This document shows, piece by piece, positions 1 to 12,335 of a DNA stretch of 64,000 nt (positions within the stretch are counted from its first letter, which is position 1; each line of letters starts with the position of its first letter). The position numbers were made by a program, and so were the translations under genes. Source of the DNA: Synanceia verrucosa (taxonomy: Eukaryota > Chordata > Actinopteri > Perciformes > Synanceiidae); NCBI GenBank assembly GCA_029721515.1, contig CM056552.1, positions 29,919,892 through 29,983,891 on the forward strand, given 5' to 3'. The notes under the pieces are model-generated. The model saw only the letters and a list, made by a program, of their open reading frames with translations, ran no database searches and had not been told where the DNA came from.

Positions 1-3000
1 GAGCTTGAGTCATTAAGTGCGAACGCCTCAAAGACACCAGTCAGAGGCTCGCCGACGTCCTGGCTCCGTGTCACCAAGGAAAACTGAACATCTCGCCTGC
101 TAAATATCAAGTGGAGTCGTGCTGAAGTAAAAAGAGCTGCAGCCAATGAGAGCAGAGCAGCGGCTGCAGCAGCAACAACAACAACTTGTCTCTTTTTGTT
201 CTTTCACTGCATGGTAGCGCACAAACAACCTGGAGGTCTGTGTTCTGCTCTGTGTCCATGTTTACAATGAAAAGCTTAACTAGACACCTCAAACATTCAG
301 AGAATGGATGGATATATTCACAATTACAGTGATTTCAGAATAGAAGTGTTTGCCATGTGATTGCAGAAAAATGCTTGTTTGTGGAAATCCCCAGATGTCA
401 GTGAGTACGTTTACATGGACTTTCGACATTCAACTTATTGCCTTAACATCGAAGTTTTAAAAAAACCATTAAAAACCATTAAAACTTAGTCGGACTGTAG
501 TCGAACCGAACTGGAGTTTTTATAATCTGACAATTTGTGCCAGAAAATGTCGAGCTTTTCTGGCATGTATGCGCAAACCCGACTGGCACGGGCACTCCCC
601 CTTCCAGAAGTGACGATACCACTGAAGCAGTCTTGTTCTTTATCCAAGACGCCAACCGGAAGAATGCCTACGTGAAAGGGCAGGTAGCACCACCTAGTGT
701 CTCGGAGTGGAACGTACCTCTCTCAATAATTTGATTCTCTTGCCGTGCATTTACACTCAAATCTCTCGGAAACTCCAGTTAAATCCTTAGCTCGGTCATT
801 GCCAACAGCTCGGCTTAGATTACATGTAAATGTACTTAGTGTTTGATTCCAAATCACTGTTTCTGTGGTGTTCGTCAAGGTCTTGGTGTCTCAATGTGTT
901 GTTGTTGAGGCATCATTGTTCATCTTATCAGTTCTCAAGTGGTAAAAATGTTTAAATTTTAAAATATTTTGTTATTTTTTAATTATATTGTACTATTTGA
1001 GGGTACAACAAGTTAGAATAACATAATTCAATATGTTTCATAATTAAAGTAAACATAATGAGTCTGGGGTGTAGTCTAGTGGTGCAGTGGTTAAGCACTG
1101 TCGCCTCACAGCAAGAAGGTACCTGGTTCGATTCCCGGCGCGGGGCCTTTCTGTGTGGAGTTTGCATGTTCTCCTCATGTCTGTGTGGGCTCTCTCTGGT
1201 ACTCCGGCTTCCTCCCACCATCCAAAAACATGCATGGGGATTAGGTTAATTGGTTAATTTAAATTGACCGTAGGTGTGAATGTGAGTGTGAGTGGTTGTC
1301 TGTCTCTATGTGTCCTGTGATGAACTGGAGACTTGTCCAGGGTGTACCCTGCCTTTCACCCTAAGACAGCTGGGATAGGCTCCAGCCCCCCCATGACCCT
1401 ATGAGAGGATAAGAGGAAGAAGATAGATGGATGGATAATGTAGATCTGTAGCTGTTGGGCCCCAGGCAGTTGCCCTTGTGCATCGAGCCCATTCTGACCA
1501 GGCACTGCACTAGTCTGGCACTGCTGCCAAGTGTAATTCTATAAATAAAATAACAGATTAAAAATATTTTAGAACAGTTTTTAGCCTGGTTCAAAATCCC
1601 ACAGCCTGTAGTGATGCTTAAATGTCTGAAAACTTTTGAAAAGTCTTTTCTCTCTTGTGTCAGCCTGATCTAATGTCTAATCTGATGACTATAAAGAACA
1701 TTTGATACAGGACGAAGACAAAAAAAAACAAAAAAAAAAAACATCTGACATAACAGAGAATATAATTTGACAAGACATAATGACTAAAAGTAATGACTTT
1801 TCAGTGGCTTAGAGTAAGCATTTTCATTTTAAGACTAAGGCTAAATCTAAAATTCATCAGCTGCCAAAATATTCAGAAAAAAATAAAAAAAAATCTAAAA
1901 AATTCACTACTTGGTCCATGCAGGAAACATGAACCAGCAACCCTCTGGTTTCCAAGCTGAATTACCACAGACTGGGGTGATTTCAATCCTTAAAATGCTA
2001 ATTAACTGTGCTAAATATTAGCTTGAAAGCTTGTTTTCTCCCAATCATTAGTCACCCTGGAGGTTTCAGGTATTATTACTGAGCTTTAATTAACACAACA
2101 AAAGAGCATCCCCTGACACAATCTCACAATGACTCCCTGTGATTCTCAGCCTGTCATGAAGCAGTGTGTTGTTTGTGTACAGTGCTGGGGAAATGAAAAT
2201 GAAAAACTGAATTAATCAGCATCTATGAAGGGTCAGGCACTTATTGGTGCATTAATATTAGGACTGTCAGTGATTACATTCAAGTCAAAGCATAACACTT
2301 TTTTTCTTTAAAACACTCTGACCAGCAGCTTCCTGTTGCAGCTGGTTCAGTACAGACATCAAACATAATGTGCTCCTTGTGGAAAACAGAATTAAAATAT
2401 CAGAGAGGTACTTCCAGTTTGAGCTAGCAGCTACAAGCTAAGCATGCTAGTGCGGCTAATCAGACAGATGCTAACAGCTAACAGGCTAAAGCTATTATTC
2501 AGCAGTGATCAAGTGTCCACAGGGCTGAAGGTGAAACTAAATGAAGAAGTTAACTCCAGCTCTGGTTAAATGGTGTCAGCTGACTGCAGACCAGTCAACA
2601 TCATGAAGACTCTGGTCTAAGAGACCAACTCTGATTGGCTGGTTGTCACCTGACATCATTGAGCAGACAATCATTGATGATATGAGCTGAAGAACTGCTC
2701 TGAAAATTTTTAAATGTATAATTAAAAAATGTAGTTAATCACGATTAACTATTGCCATTCTGTGAAAAAAATAACACATTGGGAGTTTGCATGGATCATG
2801 GTCTCATTGGTGTCCTGGTTTGAAACTATTACCACTCATTCAAATCCACAGATATTTATTTAAAATTTTAGTGGATATGCTAATCAACAAAATAAATTTA
2901 TTTTTTGCTAATAAATCCGTAATATTTTTTGAATTTAAATACTTAATACTTAACATTAAATAGCTATATATCTTGAACAGTTGGAACAAGCCAATATTAA

Positions 3001-3767
3001 ACAGGGCTGAGCAGCTTTCAGCAGGTGCTTTTCAAAGTGCTGGCAGAGCAGCAGCTCCTCATCATCCTCAGCATGTTCCACTGATTTGTGGCTTTTACAG
3101 AAAAAAAATGATTGCACAAATTATACCTCTGATTTGACTCTGATTTAAATAGCTGGATAAAATGGTCATGTTCAATTATTCCTTGAATATTCATTGCCAT
3201 CTATGTGTATGTGTGCACATTCTTACTCTATTTTCTTCTATTTTATTTGCAATTTAATCTGTATTTCATGTGTTTCATTGCTGCAAAACTGCTTGTCATT
3301 TTTTTAATGACAATGCCAATAAAGATCTAATGTATTCTATTCCATTCAAATGCAGTGTGGCGAAATCAGATTGTACAATCTAAAATGTTTACCTTGTAAT
3401 GACCCGAATACATGTTTTTTTAAGTCACAATAGGAGGCCAGAACTACCACTTTGCAGTTATTTGCCTCCAGTTACACACACATTTCTGTTCAAAATTGCA
3501 TAACTATAAACGCCAGGTTTGGTGTGTATGTGTGAAATCAAGATGAGAAACAAATGAAATTAATGCATTACAAAAAATTATTCAGTGATACAATCTGCTT
3601 TGACAAAAATATAGCAGATGCGTAAAGATCGTGGTGGAGAGCATTGCATGGCAACAGCTGTTTCCATACACAAATCCTGGAACATCAAGCATTCACCTCT
3701 GCCGCTGATGAATCTCTGGACCACAGACTCAAAGGCTGTTCAAAAGTGATGGTGTGATTGTACGCAC
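1..3767 (-). other. ptprg: ptprg intron after the TM exon, partial
   Basis: Intron starting with the donor GTGCGT just after the transmembrane exon and running off the left edge. The next expected exon, encoding the juxtamembrane segment, was not found. Apart from one SINE (1068-1437) the stretch is AT-rich, with A-runs around 1720-1740 and 1880-1900 and no ORF that looks real. Confidence 0.8.
1068..1437 (+). mobile_element. tRNA-derived SINE, family A (GATGGATGGA tail)
   Basis: The head has a tRNA-like box A region (GTGGTGCAGTGGTTAAGC) and a box B match (GGTTCGATTCC, about 1125-1135). A conserved body follows (TTTGCATGTTCTCCTCATGT; AAAAACATGCATGGGGATTA), then a tail ending in GATGGATGGAT. 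The same order occurs at 4521-4877, 13217-13563, 35199-35539, 44468-44632 (3' part only) and 63955-64000. Such elements are widespread in teleosts. I give no database name. Translations across it are meaningless. Confidence 0.85.
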
Positions 3768-3915
3768 CTCCAGTAGACAAGCACAGCCAGCAGGAGAACA
3801 AGGCAGAGGAAAGTCAGAGCTGAAACCACCACCAATGGCACCAGCCACTCCACACGGTCCAGCCCAGACCGAGTCCTTGTCTGCTGTGTCAGGTTGGTCA
3901 CTGCACTGGGATGGT
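3768..3915 (-). CDS. ptprg: ptprg exon: membrane-proximal segment and TM helix
   Basis: 148-bp exon (enters phase 1, leaves phase 2) between acceptor TTTTTTGCAG and donor GTGCGT. The first part encodes a short, polar extracellular stem containing an N-glycosylation sequon (NLT). After RVEW comes an uninterrupted hydrophobic helix of about 25 residues ([12 protein letters not shown] then [13 protein letters not shown]), followed by Arg as the start of the stop-transfer signal. This matches the human PTPRG segment EWIIPL...LVYWR closely. It anchors the type I receptor in the plasma membrane. The human protein has a longer sequence between stalk and helix, partly from an alternative exon. I did not find a counterpart between 3916 and 10552. 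Confidence 0.96.
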
Positions 3916-4520
3916 CTGCAAAAAAGATGGAGAAACCAGCGAGGATAGGGCTGAGAAGATTTAGAGAGAACCATTTACTATTAATAATAACACTTTGTCT
4001 TAGATCATGCACAATCAATGGATTTCATATTTCCTTTAATTTCACAAGACAAACAGTATATATAAAAGTATATATCTTGTGGTAGAAGCAATTGCACTGA
4101 AAAGACAGAAACAAAGACAGAAAGGTTGACTCTTTTTAACTCTGAACAACTTTAAAGTGTTGGAAGCAACTAAAACAAACATGTTTACCTCTGAAATATT
4201 GTATTACACATTTTTTTTTACTCCTAAAGTCCCTTAACTTAGAAGCACTTTCCTTCTGCTGCCACTGTTTGAAGGAGTTGTAATTTTAGCACACACCACC
4301 AACTAAACTCCGGGAATGGCACCACGCGAACAACATTAGGTCTTTATAAAATCTGCCTCTGCTGGGCTTGGTGAGAGGCCTTAACAGAGTATTTCTTTGA
4401 CTGCTTGGTCGCCATCTGTTGGATGTCTTGTTTCATTTCCTGTTCATGTTGCAATGCAGGACATACAGTTTATATGTTGGAGGATGTGCTGATTTGGGAC
4501 ACAGCATATTTGCTGGGCAT

Positions 4521-4877
4521 ATCATCATCATCATCCATCCCCGCTTATCCTCATAGGGTCGCGGGGGGGATGGGGGGTGGCTGGAGTCTATCCCAGCTGT
4601 CTTAGGGCGTAAGGCAGGGTACACCCTGGACAAGTCGCCACCTCATCGCAGGGCACATAGAGACAGACAACTCACATTCACACCTACGGTCAATTTAAAT
4701 TAGCCAATTAACCTAATCCCCATGCATGTTTTTGGATGGTGGGAGGAAGCCAGAGTACCCGGAGAGAACCCACGCAGACACGGGGAGAACATGCAAACTC
4801 CACACAGAAAGGCGCCGGGATTCGAACCCGGTACCTTCTTGCTGTGAGGCGACAGTGCTAACTATCGTGCCGCCCTA
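4521..4877 (-). mobile_element. tRNA-derived SINE, family A, inverted
   Basis: Reverse-oriented copy of the SINE at 1068-1437. The tail (CATCCATCCCCGC in plus-strand sense) is at the left, and the box B complement (GGATTCGAACC) lies near 4818-4828. It is flanked on both sides by ATCATCATCATCC, consistent with a target-site duplication, although simple TCA repeats make this uncertain. Confidence 0.82.
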
Positions 4878-5356
4878 TCATCATCATCATCCAACAGCAG
4901 CAAATACAAAGCATGAAATAAATCTGTAGCCAGACACTGCATCAAAACAACACACTGCATTCAGGCATATTTCAATCACTTGTAAAATCCAATTTACTAT
5001 CAGGTCCAATAATCATCACCACAACCATCACCACCACCACCTACCCATTTCAGCAGCTGCAGCTGTGACGTTGCTGGTGCTGACGGCGGCCCCCACGGCC
5101 TCCAGTCTGCAGCTTTGCCTTGAGCCGAACCCTTTATGAGACTGGGCCTCTGCACTGCACCACAGCTGGCTAGCATCGCCACTCTGCATCTCCCTGTCTA
5201 TGTCCTCACATCTGTGCTGTACACAGATGTGCACCGTGCAGTGAGATGCTCCCTGCCTCTGTTCCCTTCTCTCTTCCTTCTGCTTTTCTGTTACGATTAG
5301 AGCGGTCTGCCAAAAATAAATATATAAATAAGTAAACCCTTGCCAGCAGCACGCAA

Positions 5357-5572
<216 letters not shown>

Positions 5573-6103
5573 CCAGTCACTAGTGTTGAGTGTGATACAT
5601 ACAGTACAGGCACGAACACAGGCAACACACTCCATATACACACACACACACACGTAACTATAAAGGAGTGTTTTTTTTCCCTCCCTGTAGCTGAGTCTAG
5701 CCTGCAAGCCTTGTCTCCTCTTGCCATGTCTGAAAGTAGGCCAGCACTCAGATCAGATGGAGGGAGGAAGGGAGGGGGCAGTGGGCAGAGGAACAGAGGA
5801 GAAGGACTAAAAGAGGACTAAACTAAATGAACAGTGCAAAGAAAGTATGGCATATTCTGATCAGCAGAGGAAGGGAAGGATGCAGGAGTGAGGACCACAG
5901 AGGAAGATGTTTTTGTCTGATGCTATGACTTCATTATAACAGAAGAAGCAAGGTCCCTTCATTGTGGCTCCACTGAAACTGTCTCCAGCATTGACTGACC
6001 ACTGTCACACCATGTCTCAGTTAATGTTGGACTGAATGTTATAAACCAGTTCACACTGCTTGTTATAACAATGGAGTAACAGTATTCAGATCCTTTACTA
6101 TAG

Positions 6104-6658
6104 TGAAAGAAAATGTATCCCCATTAGGGCCATTAGGGGACTACCTCAGTGCTAATAACCCTGGGCCACAAGCCCCATGCCCCAAAACCGTTTGTGTTCA
6201 CACTGTCGGGCTACTAGCCCCTCCGGCAAAAACGTCACTGATACAACCCATTATCAAACAGGATAGGTTTGAGAAGTTTGATAAAGAAAGAAAGAAGCTG
6301 TTAGGGAGGCTACGTGTGGGACGACGGCAAAGAGCAATCAAATTACAACACGAACAACGACTGAGAGCCAAGGCATGGAAACGCAAAAGAATTGAGGTAT
6401 GTTAACCATAAAACAATCTGTTCATAATGCCAGGTATACCACATCGTCACGAGGCTGTATAGAAGATAGCTCACTAAAGGATAGGTTATTTGTTGATATC
6501 GACAGTAGTAGGCTATGCAGCTAACAGCTGCCATAGGACAAACCTGGTGTTACTGCTTTACTTGGCATGGAAGTGACATATCTTTTCCTTTTCCTTGACA
6601 CCGCATCCAGCCCTGCTTTGGCCCATGGTTTAGATGGGGAGACAGGAACTCCTGGTGA
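6104..6658 (+). CDS. Candidate plus-strand terminal exon pair, function unknown
   Basis: Not recognised. A plus-strand open frame runs from 6103 to a possible splice donor GAG|GTATGT at 6396/6397. A pyrimidine-rich tract and CATCCAG acceptor at 6610/6611 would join it, in phase 0, to a short exon encoding PCFGPWFRWGDRNSW and a stop (TGA 6656-6658). A possible poly(A) signal AATAAA lies at 6742-6747. The first exon could start at an acceptor CTATAG ending at 6103. It has no ATG, so more upstream exons would be needed. Its second half is very basic (KERKKLLGRLRVGRRQR then AKAWKRKRIE), as in nucleic-acid-binding proteins. It could be a transposon-derived exon pair or chance. It is antisense to ptprg and intronic. 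Confidence 0.25.
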
Positions 6659-7829
6659 CTATTTGTGAGTCCCTGTCATCTGCGAACTAAAACTTTACCT
6701 GCTGTGTGTCATTGAACTTTGATTTTAACCCTGCCTATAATAATAAAAATCCTGGCGACAGGAAGGGAGAAAAAATGCTTTAAAAACCCCAAAATGCTAC
6801 ACTATTTAGTGTAAATTCTATTTTTTTAGTTTGTAGTTTTGTAACTTACATAACGTGCCCAAACACATATTGATTTTCACTTTACCTGGTCTTGAATGCG
6901 CTTTGACAAGGACTGGGTTAGCCATTTCCAATAATACACCAGATTGCTTTTGTTCATAATAATGGCTGTTCTTGAGTTTAGATTGTGTTGAAAAAAAAAA
7001 AAAAATATTTGAAATGTAATTGATGATTTTTGCTGAGTTAATGCAGTGCCAAAAGGTTTTGCTGTGGGGAGAAGAAAGGGGAGTTGGAATAGGAAAAGAA
7101 TTAGATTAGGAATTAGATGTACTCTGCTCCCGCTGGAACTGGCTGGTGTTGTATGAAACGAGAAAATCTAAGAAATCACTTGGTATTTTACAGTAAATGC
7201 TCCATTTTGGTGAGGGTGAAACTGACAATTTTCAAAACAGTTCCTTGACCTTAAGAATGTGTGAACACATTTATTTTCATCGCAGACTCAGATCTTTTGG
7301 AGCTAGAAGTCATATTATTGCTCTTTCCTTTAAATTAGTGATCAGAGTGTTACAGCCAGGTTCAGCTGTGTGCCTGTTAAACTCAAAACCAAACTATTTA
7401 ATAAACTTAACATTTGCTCTAAGATTATTGGTCAACCTGCAGCAAATCTGTCTCAGTTATCTCACAAAAACTATGCTCAGACTTGCAAACAGCATCACTG
7501 CCAACTCTGCTTATGTTTTAAATGTAGAGTAGCAGCTTCTACCACCACCTTTCAATTAAATAGAGCAGACTGACTGACATACAGGAAAGTTCAGGAAACT
7601 CCATCTTGAGATCCATATCAAAGGATCTGGCTGCTATTGTTCTATATTGTGTCTATTTTTGTTTCTGGCTGTGTATTTGTAGGATATAGGATTGGATAGG
7701 TTGGTATGTTGTTGTGTCCAGTGAGTGTTTTTTTCTTTTAAAGTTGGTCAATGTAAATGGGTTCTGTTTACCCATGAGTCTGTCCTCTACAGACATGCCA
7801 ACTTTATGGTAATCGCAAGAAGTTGTCTG

Positions 7830-9599
7830 AATGGACTGGTTCTAGTGGGACAGAGAGACTGGGAGGACTGGTTATGGTGGGACAGAGAGACTGAGTGGAC
7901 TGGTTACAGCGGGACAGAGACTGAGTGGACTGGTTACAGTGGGACAGAGACTGAGTGGACTGGTTATAGTGGGACAGAGAGACTGAGTGGACTGGTTACA
8001 GTGGGACAGAGACTGAGTGGACTGGTTATAGTGGTACAGAGAGTGAGTGGACTGGTTAAAGTGGGACAGAGACTGAGTGGACTGGTTATAGTGGTACAGA
8101 GACTGAGTGGACTGGTTACAGTGGGACAGAGACTGAGTGGACTGGTTATAGTGGTACAGAGACTGAGTGGACTGGTTACAGTGGGACAGAGACTGAGTGG
8201 ACTGGTTACGGTGGGACAGAGACTGAGTGGACTGGTTACAGTGGGACAGAGACTGAGTGGACTGGTTACGGTGGGACAGAGACTGAGTGGACTGGTTACA
8301 GTGGGACAGAGACTGAGTGGACTGGTTATAGTGGTACAGAGAGTGAGTGGACTGGTTAAAGTGGGACAGAGACTGAGTGGACTGGTTATAGTGGTACAGA
8401 GACTGAGTGGACTGGTTACAGTGGGACAGAGACTGAGTGGACTGGTTATAGTGGTACAGAGACTGAGTGGACTGGTTACAGTGGGACAGAGACTGAGTGG
8501 ACTGGTTACGGTGGGACAGAGACTGAGTGGACTGGTTATAGTGGTACAGAGACTGAGTGGACTGGTTACAGTGGGACAGAGACTGAGTGGACTGGTTATA
8601 GTGGTACAGAGACTGAGTGGACTGGTTACAGTGGGACAGAGACTGAGTGGACTGGTTATAGTGGGACAGAGAGACTCAGTGGACTGGTTACAGTGGGACA
8701 GAGACTGAGTGGACTGGTTATAGTGGGACAGAGAGACTCAGTGGACTGGTTACAGTGGGACAGAGAGTATGAGTGGACTGGTTACAGTGGGACAGAGACT
8801 GAGTGGACTGGTTACAGTGGGACAAAGAGAGTGAGTGGACTGGTTACAGTGGGACAGAGAGTATGAGTGGACTGGTTACAGTGGGACAGAGACTGAGTGG
8901 ACTGGTTACAGTGGGACAGAGACTGAGTGGACTGGTTACGGTGGGACAGAGACTGAGTGGACTGGTTATAGTGGTACAGAGACTGAGTGGACTGGTTACA
9001 GTGGGACAGAGACTGAGTGGACTGGTTATAGTGGTACAGAGACTGAGTGGACTGGTTACAGTGGGACAGAGACTGAGTGGACTGGTTATAGTGGGACAGA
9101 GAGACTCAGTGGACTGGTTACAGTGGGACAGAGACTGAGTGGACTGGTTATAGTGGGACAGAGAGACTCAGTGGACTGGTTACAGTGGGACAGAGAGTAT
9201 GAGTGGACTGGTTACAGTGGGACAGAGACTGAGTGGACTGGTTACAGTGGGACAAAGAGAGTGAGTGGACTGGTTACAGTGGGACAGAGAGTATGAGTGG
9301 ACTGGTTACAGTGGGACAGAGACTGAGTGGACTGGTTACAGTGGGACAGACACCAAGTGGACTGGTTACAGTGGGACAGAGACTGAGTGGACTGGGCATA
9401 GTGGGACAGAGACTGGGGGGACTGGTTACAGTAGGACAGAGAGACTGAGTGGACTGGGCATAGTGGGACAGAGACTGGGTGGACTGGTTACAGTGGGACA
9501 GAGAGACTGAGTGTACTGGTTACAGTGGGACAGAGAGTATGAGTGGACTGGTTTCAGTGGGACAGAGACTGAGTGGACTGGTTACAGTGGGACAGAGAA
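7830..9599. repeat. 30-bp minisatellite array (~58 units)
   Basis: Tandem array with consensus unit GGGACAGAGACTGAGTGGAC plus TGGTTACAGT (30 bp). Variants include 32-bp units (extra GA), TATAGTGGTACAGA, TACGGTGGG and GAGTATGAGTGG. Because 30 is a multiple of three, it yields long repetitive ORFs (327 residues at 7725-8708 and others) in several frames. These are not genes. Blocks of variants recur at about 300 and 430 bp, showing segmental amplification. Confidence 0.98.
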
Positions 9600-10078
9600 G
9601 CTGAGGCTTTTTATAATGTTCTGCTGACGTTCATAAACTGCTGCCTCACTTACTTGTGGTTCTTCACAGCACCATTTTGGGTATTTCCTTTTTTCACTGT
9701 CTTTTTTTTCATTATATGTCTTGCCCTTGGGGTGTGTTTTCAAGAAAAATAATATTCCTTTTTCTGACGTTCTGCTGATGTTGTATAAATGTTCAAAACT
9801 GTTTAGATGGCATCAAAACATGAATGAACCCAACCTTCCTTATTGTGAATGAAGATAAGACTGGGGTCATTACCTCTGGGTGACCTGATCTATTAGATGG
9901 TATAGTGGTATTCCAGACCTTTCATTTCTCACACTGGACTTTTGTGAAAAATCTTTGACATGATTTTTGACTGTGCATTTAAATTTAACACACAAATTAG
10001 CTCAGTTGTCAAACCCAGTTGACACTTTTGGAAAAAGGTTTTGCCTCCCAAAGAGCTGAAGAGAGATATCCATGTTTT

Positions 10079-10395
10079 ATAACCTAGTCCATCTTCTTCA
10101 AGCTTCCAATGTTGTTCTTCAGAGAACTTCTGCATTCCTTTATTTCACTTCCTGTTGTCTTTCTATCATCTCCAACCAGTCTGTCCATTATCCTGTGACC
10201 TCTCACATGAGCAAGACATTCCCAGTAGATCAGCAGTTTCTGAAATAGTCAGACCAGCCTGTCTGTCACCAACAACCATGTCATGTTCAAACTCACTTAA
10301 ATCCCCTTTCTTCCTCATTCTGATGCTCTGTTTGAACTAAAGCTACATGTCTAAATGCATTGAGTCGCTGCCATGTGATTGGCTGATTAACTGTG
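10079..10395 (-). mobile_element. Degraded Tc1/mariner-like fragment
   Basis: About 300 bp closely resemble the N-terminal-coding end of the Tc1-like element at 53255-54300. Shared blocks include TTTCTATCATCTCCAACCAG, CACTTAAATCCCCTTTCTTC and CTCATTCTGATGCTC, in the same order and orientation. The terminal part reads through TGCATTGAGTCGCTGCCATG, a sequence I associate with the end of this common teleost family. It lies within 160 bp of the ptprg stalk exon, on the donor side. No intact reading frame remains. Confidence 0.7.
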
Positions 10396-10552
10396 TAGAT
10401 ATTTGGAGATACTCCATCCAACTGCAGCAAGTGATCAAATAAGTAGCAGATAGGGGAAGCGTATAAATACTGTTTTTCAAGTTCACAAAATTCCACCATT
10501 GTTGTTGCTCTACAAAAGATGAAAGTTTTAGCATTAGCATTAACTGACTCAC

Positions 10553-11294
10553 CAGTGTGGATGGAGAACGGCCAGTGCTTCTTGTCCCTCCCTGAGCTGT
10601 GTCTGAAGGTTGCTGCTGGGTCCTTGGGAGCAGGGGACTCTGTTGGTTCATGTGCGCTCATGGCGGTAGAGTCAAGTGGATTGTGTGTATATTCCTCCAG
10701 ATGGTTGTCAAAAGATGAAGTGTTGCTTGAGTCTGTTTCCGGTTCCTTCTCCTTTGCAGTGGCGTCCGGTGTCTCGCTGGGCGGCTCTTTCAGTGCTGTT
10801 CTAATGTTCTCCCTCCCTGCCTCACCTACACTTCTGGATCCCTTCCTCTTCTTCATCTTCTCTTTCTCTTCTTCTTCCTCCTCTTCCTCCTTATCCTCTT
10901 CTTCCCTTTCTCCATCCTCTCCTTGACCTTTACTATTCTTACTGTCCTCACTCCCAGCTTCACTGTTGTCTTTGGCTGCAGAGGCAGAAGTGGTGGCGTC
11001 CTTGGCAGGTTCGGAGGGTCCAGTGTTCTGTCGTGTGGAGGTGGGATGATGGGTTGGAGCTGTGCTCGGCCAAACAGAACTAGGAAAGGACGAGATAACA
11101 CCGCCGCTGAAGCCCAGGCCAGCTAATAAAGTACTCGTCACCACGGACGCCACTGTTGCCTGACTACCGCTGGAGGATGGGCCAATCCCTGTCGCCATGG
11201 AGACAAAGGAGAAGGGAATGCCTGAGGAGGTCCAAGTAGATGAGCCAGAGGAGATAGGAGCCATGTCAGCTGAAGAGGCTGGAGACACTGTTGG
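10553..11294 (-). CDS. ptprg: ptprg exon: Ser/Thr/Glu-rich extracellular stalk
   Basis: 742-bp exon (phase 0 in, phase 1 out) between acceptor TTTCTTTCCCAG and donor GTGAGT. It encodes 247 residues plus one base. The first ~75 residues are strongly conserved with PTPRG ([12 protein letters not shown], then SVMATG-like and SSFPSSVWP blocks). A Pro/Ser/Thr-rich stretch follows, then an acidic run ([19 protein letters not shown]) next to a basic MKKRKGSRS. The second half is low-complexity and divergent, with candidate N-linked sites such as NTS. The exon forms the extended, probably O-glycosylated stem between the FN3 domain and the membrane. The acidic run makes a polypyrimidine stretch at 10855-10920 on the plus strand. 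In PTPRG/PTPRZ1 this region is a site of alternative splicing and shedding; neither is visible here. Confidence 0.97.
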
Positions 11295-11933
11295 CTGGGA
11301 AAGAAACTATTCACTGATTAGAATTTAAAATTACATCTTCATTTTTCTCTTTGGTCAACTTTGACACTGTTGACCAAGGACTACTTAAAGCTGCAGCTGG
11401 TAACTTTTATCACAATTGCCCAAACTTGTCACACTATGTCACATACTGGTGAATATGAATCAATATTCTGCTACTGTCCTGCCTACATCTGTCCTCAAAT
11501 GTTTTCGAAAACGTAGTGTGGTGGACTGTAAAATGAGAACGTTTGATTCAGTGGGCTTGGTTTTGTCTGTTTTTAACATGGTGGCTGGGTCACAAGCCTT
11601 CTCATTACACAGTTTAACAGTACACTAAAATATGTTTCTAATGACAGAAAACTGATCTGGCTCATGCACTATTGTCAGGATACAGTAACACTCTGTCATA
11701 AAAATAATATTCACAAATTAGCAGCTGTAGCTGGTTCAATTCTTTAGTCAGTAATGTTTAAGTTGACTGAGGATGAAAAACCATTCTGTTGGATGTGAAG
11801 CACTGCTGTTTAATCCATTTGAGCCCCCCCCCGCCCACACAATGAAAAATAATGCTACAGTATATGTAGACATTGCTCTCTGTTGGATGAAACGTGAAGG
11901 ACAATAGCAGTGACTTTCCTCTGCTTCACTTAC
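11295..11933 (-). other. ptprg: ptprg intron (639 bp)
   Basis: Short intron with donor GTAAGT at 11933 and acceptor TTTCCCAG ending at 11295. Unique-looking sequence with no recognisable repeat or ORF. Confidence 0.85.
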
Positions 11934-11983
11934 CATTCCAGTTTTCACGATTCTTGTCCCCTCAAAGATCCTGGTGGTGTTTG
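11934..11983 (-). CDS. ptprg: ptprg exon: post-FN3 linker microexon
   Basis: 50-bp exon (phase 1 in, phase 0 out). With the base carried over from the previous exon it encodes ANTTRIFEGTRIVKTGM. This is identical to mammalian PTPRG as I recall it except for the last residue (Val in human). It contains an N-glycosylation sequon (NTT). Acceptor TGTTTCAG, donor GTAAGT. It links the FN3 domain to the stalk. Its length and sequence are a strong family marker. Confidence 0.96.
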
Positions 11984-12335
11984 CTGAAACACAGGGAAGA
12001 AAAGATTTTCATTCCACAATCAAACACAGGAGAGACAACCTAAGGACACTTCACTGGCAGGGGTGTCTATAAGACATCCATGAGTGCAGCACGAACACAT
12101 GACTCACAGGGTGATATATAGGAGCTGCAAGGTAGTCAATAGGTCAGCTAATAAACTGAATGCAGTTACATGAAATGAGTTCAATCGTAACTGTCAGAAA
12201 ACACTGTCTGTCAATATGTTGAGAGTGTTGTGTACATTAAAACTGATGCTCTTGTGTTGACATTAACGATAATGTTGCTGCAACTGATGAGCACTTGAGG
12301 GCTAAAAAGTGTGTGTGTGCCTGTTTCTCTGTTAC
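11984..12335 (-). other. ptprg: ptprg intron (352 bp)
   Basis: Short intron with donor GTAACA at 12335 and acceptor ending at 11984. Nothing beyond the splice signals was recognised. Confidence 0.85.

Noticed and set aside
1044..1249. Short ORFs over the SINE copies
   Set aside because: The same peptides recur at each SINE copy; they are repeat-derived.
7725..9510. ORFs of up to 327 residues with a 10-residue repeat (SGLVTVGQRL)
   Set aside because: The repeat unit is 30 bp, so any frame without a stop stays open. Other frames give similar repeats, and it lies in a ptprg intron.
7830..9599. CRISPR-like regular repeats
   Set aside because: Units are contiguous with no unique spacers, and this is a vertebrate intron.
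10519..10926. 135-residue plus-strand ORF with a poly-Ser end
   Set aside because: Antisense of the ptprg stalk exon. The poly-Ser run mirrors the Glu codons.
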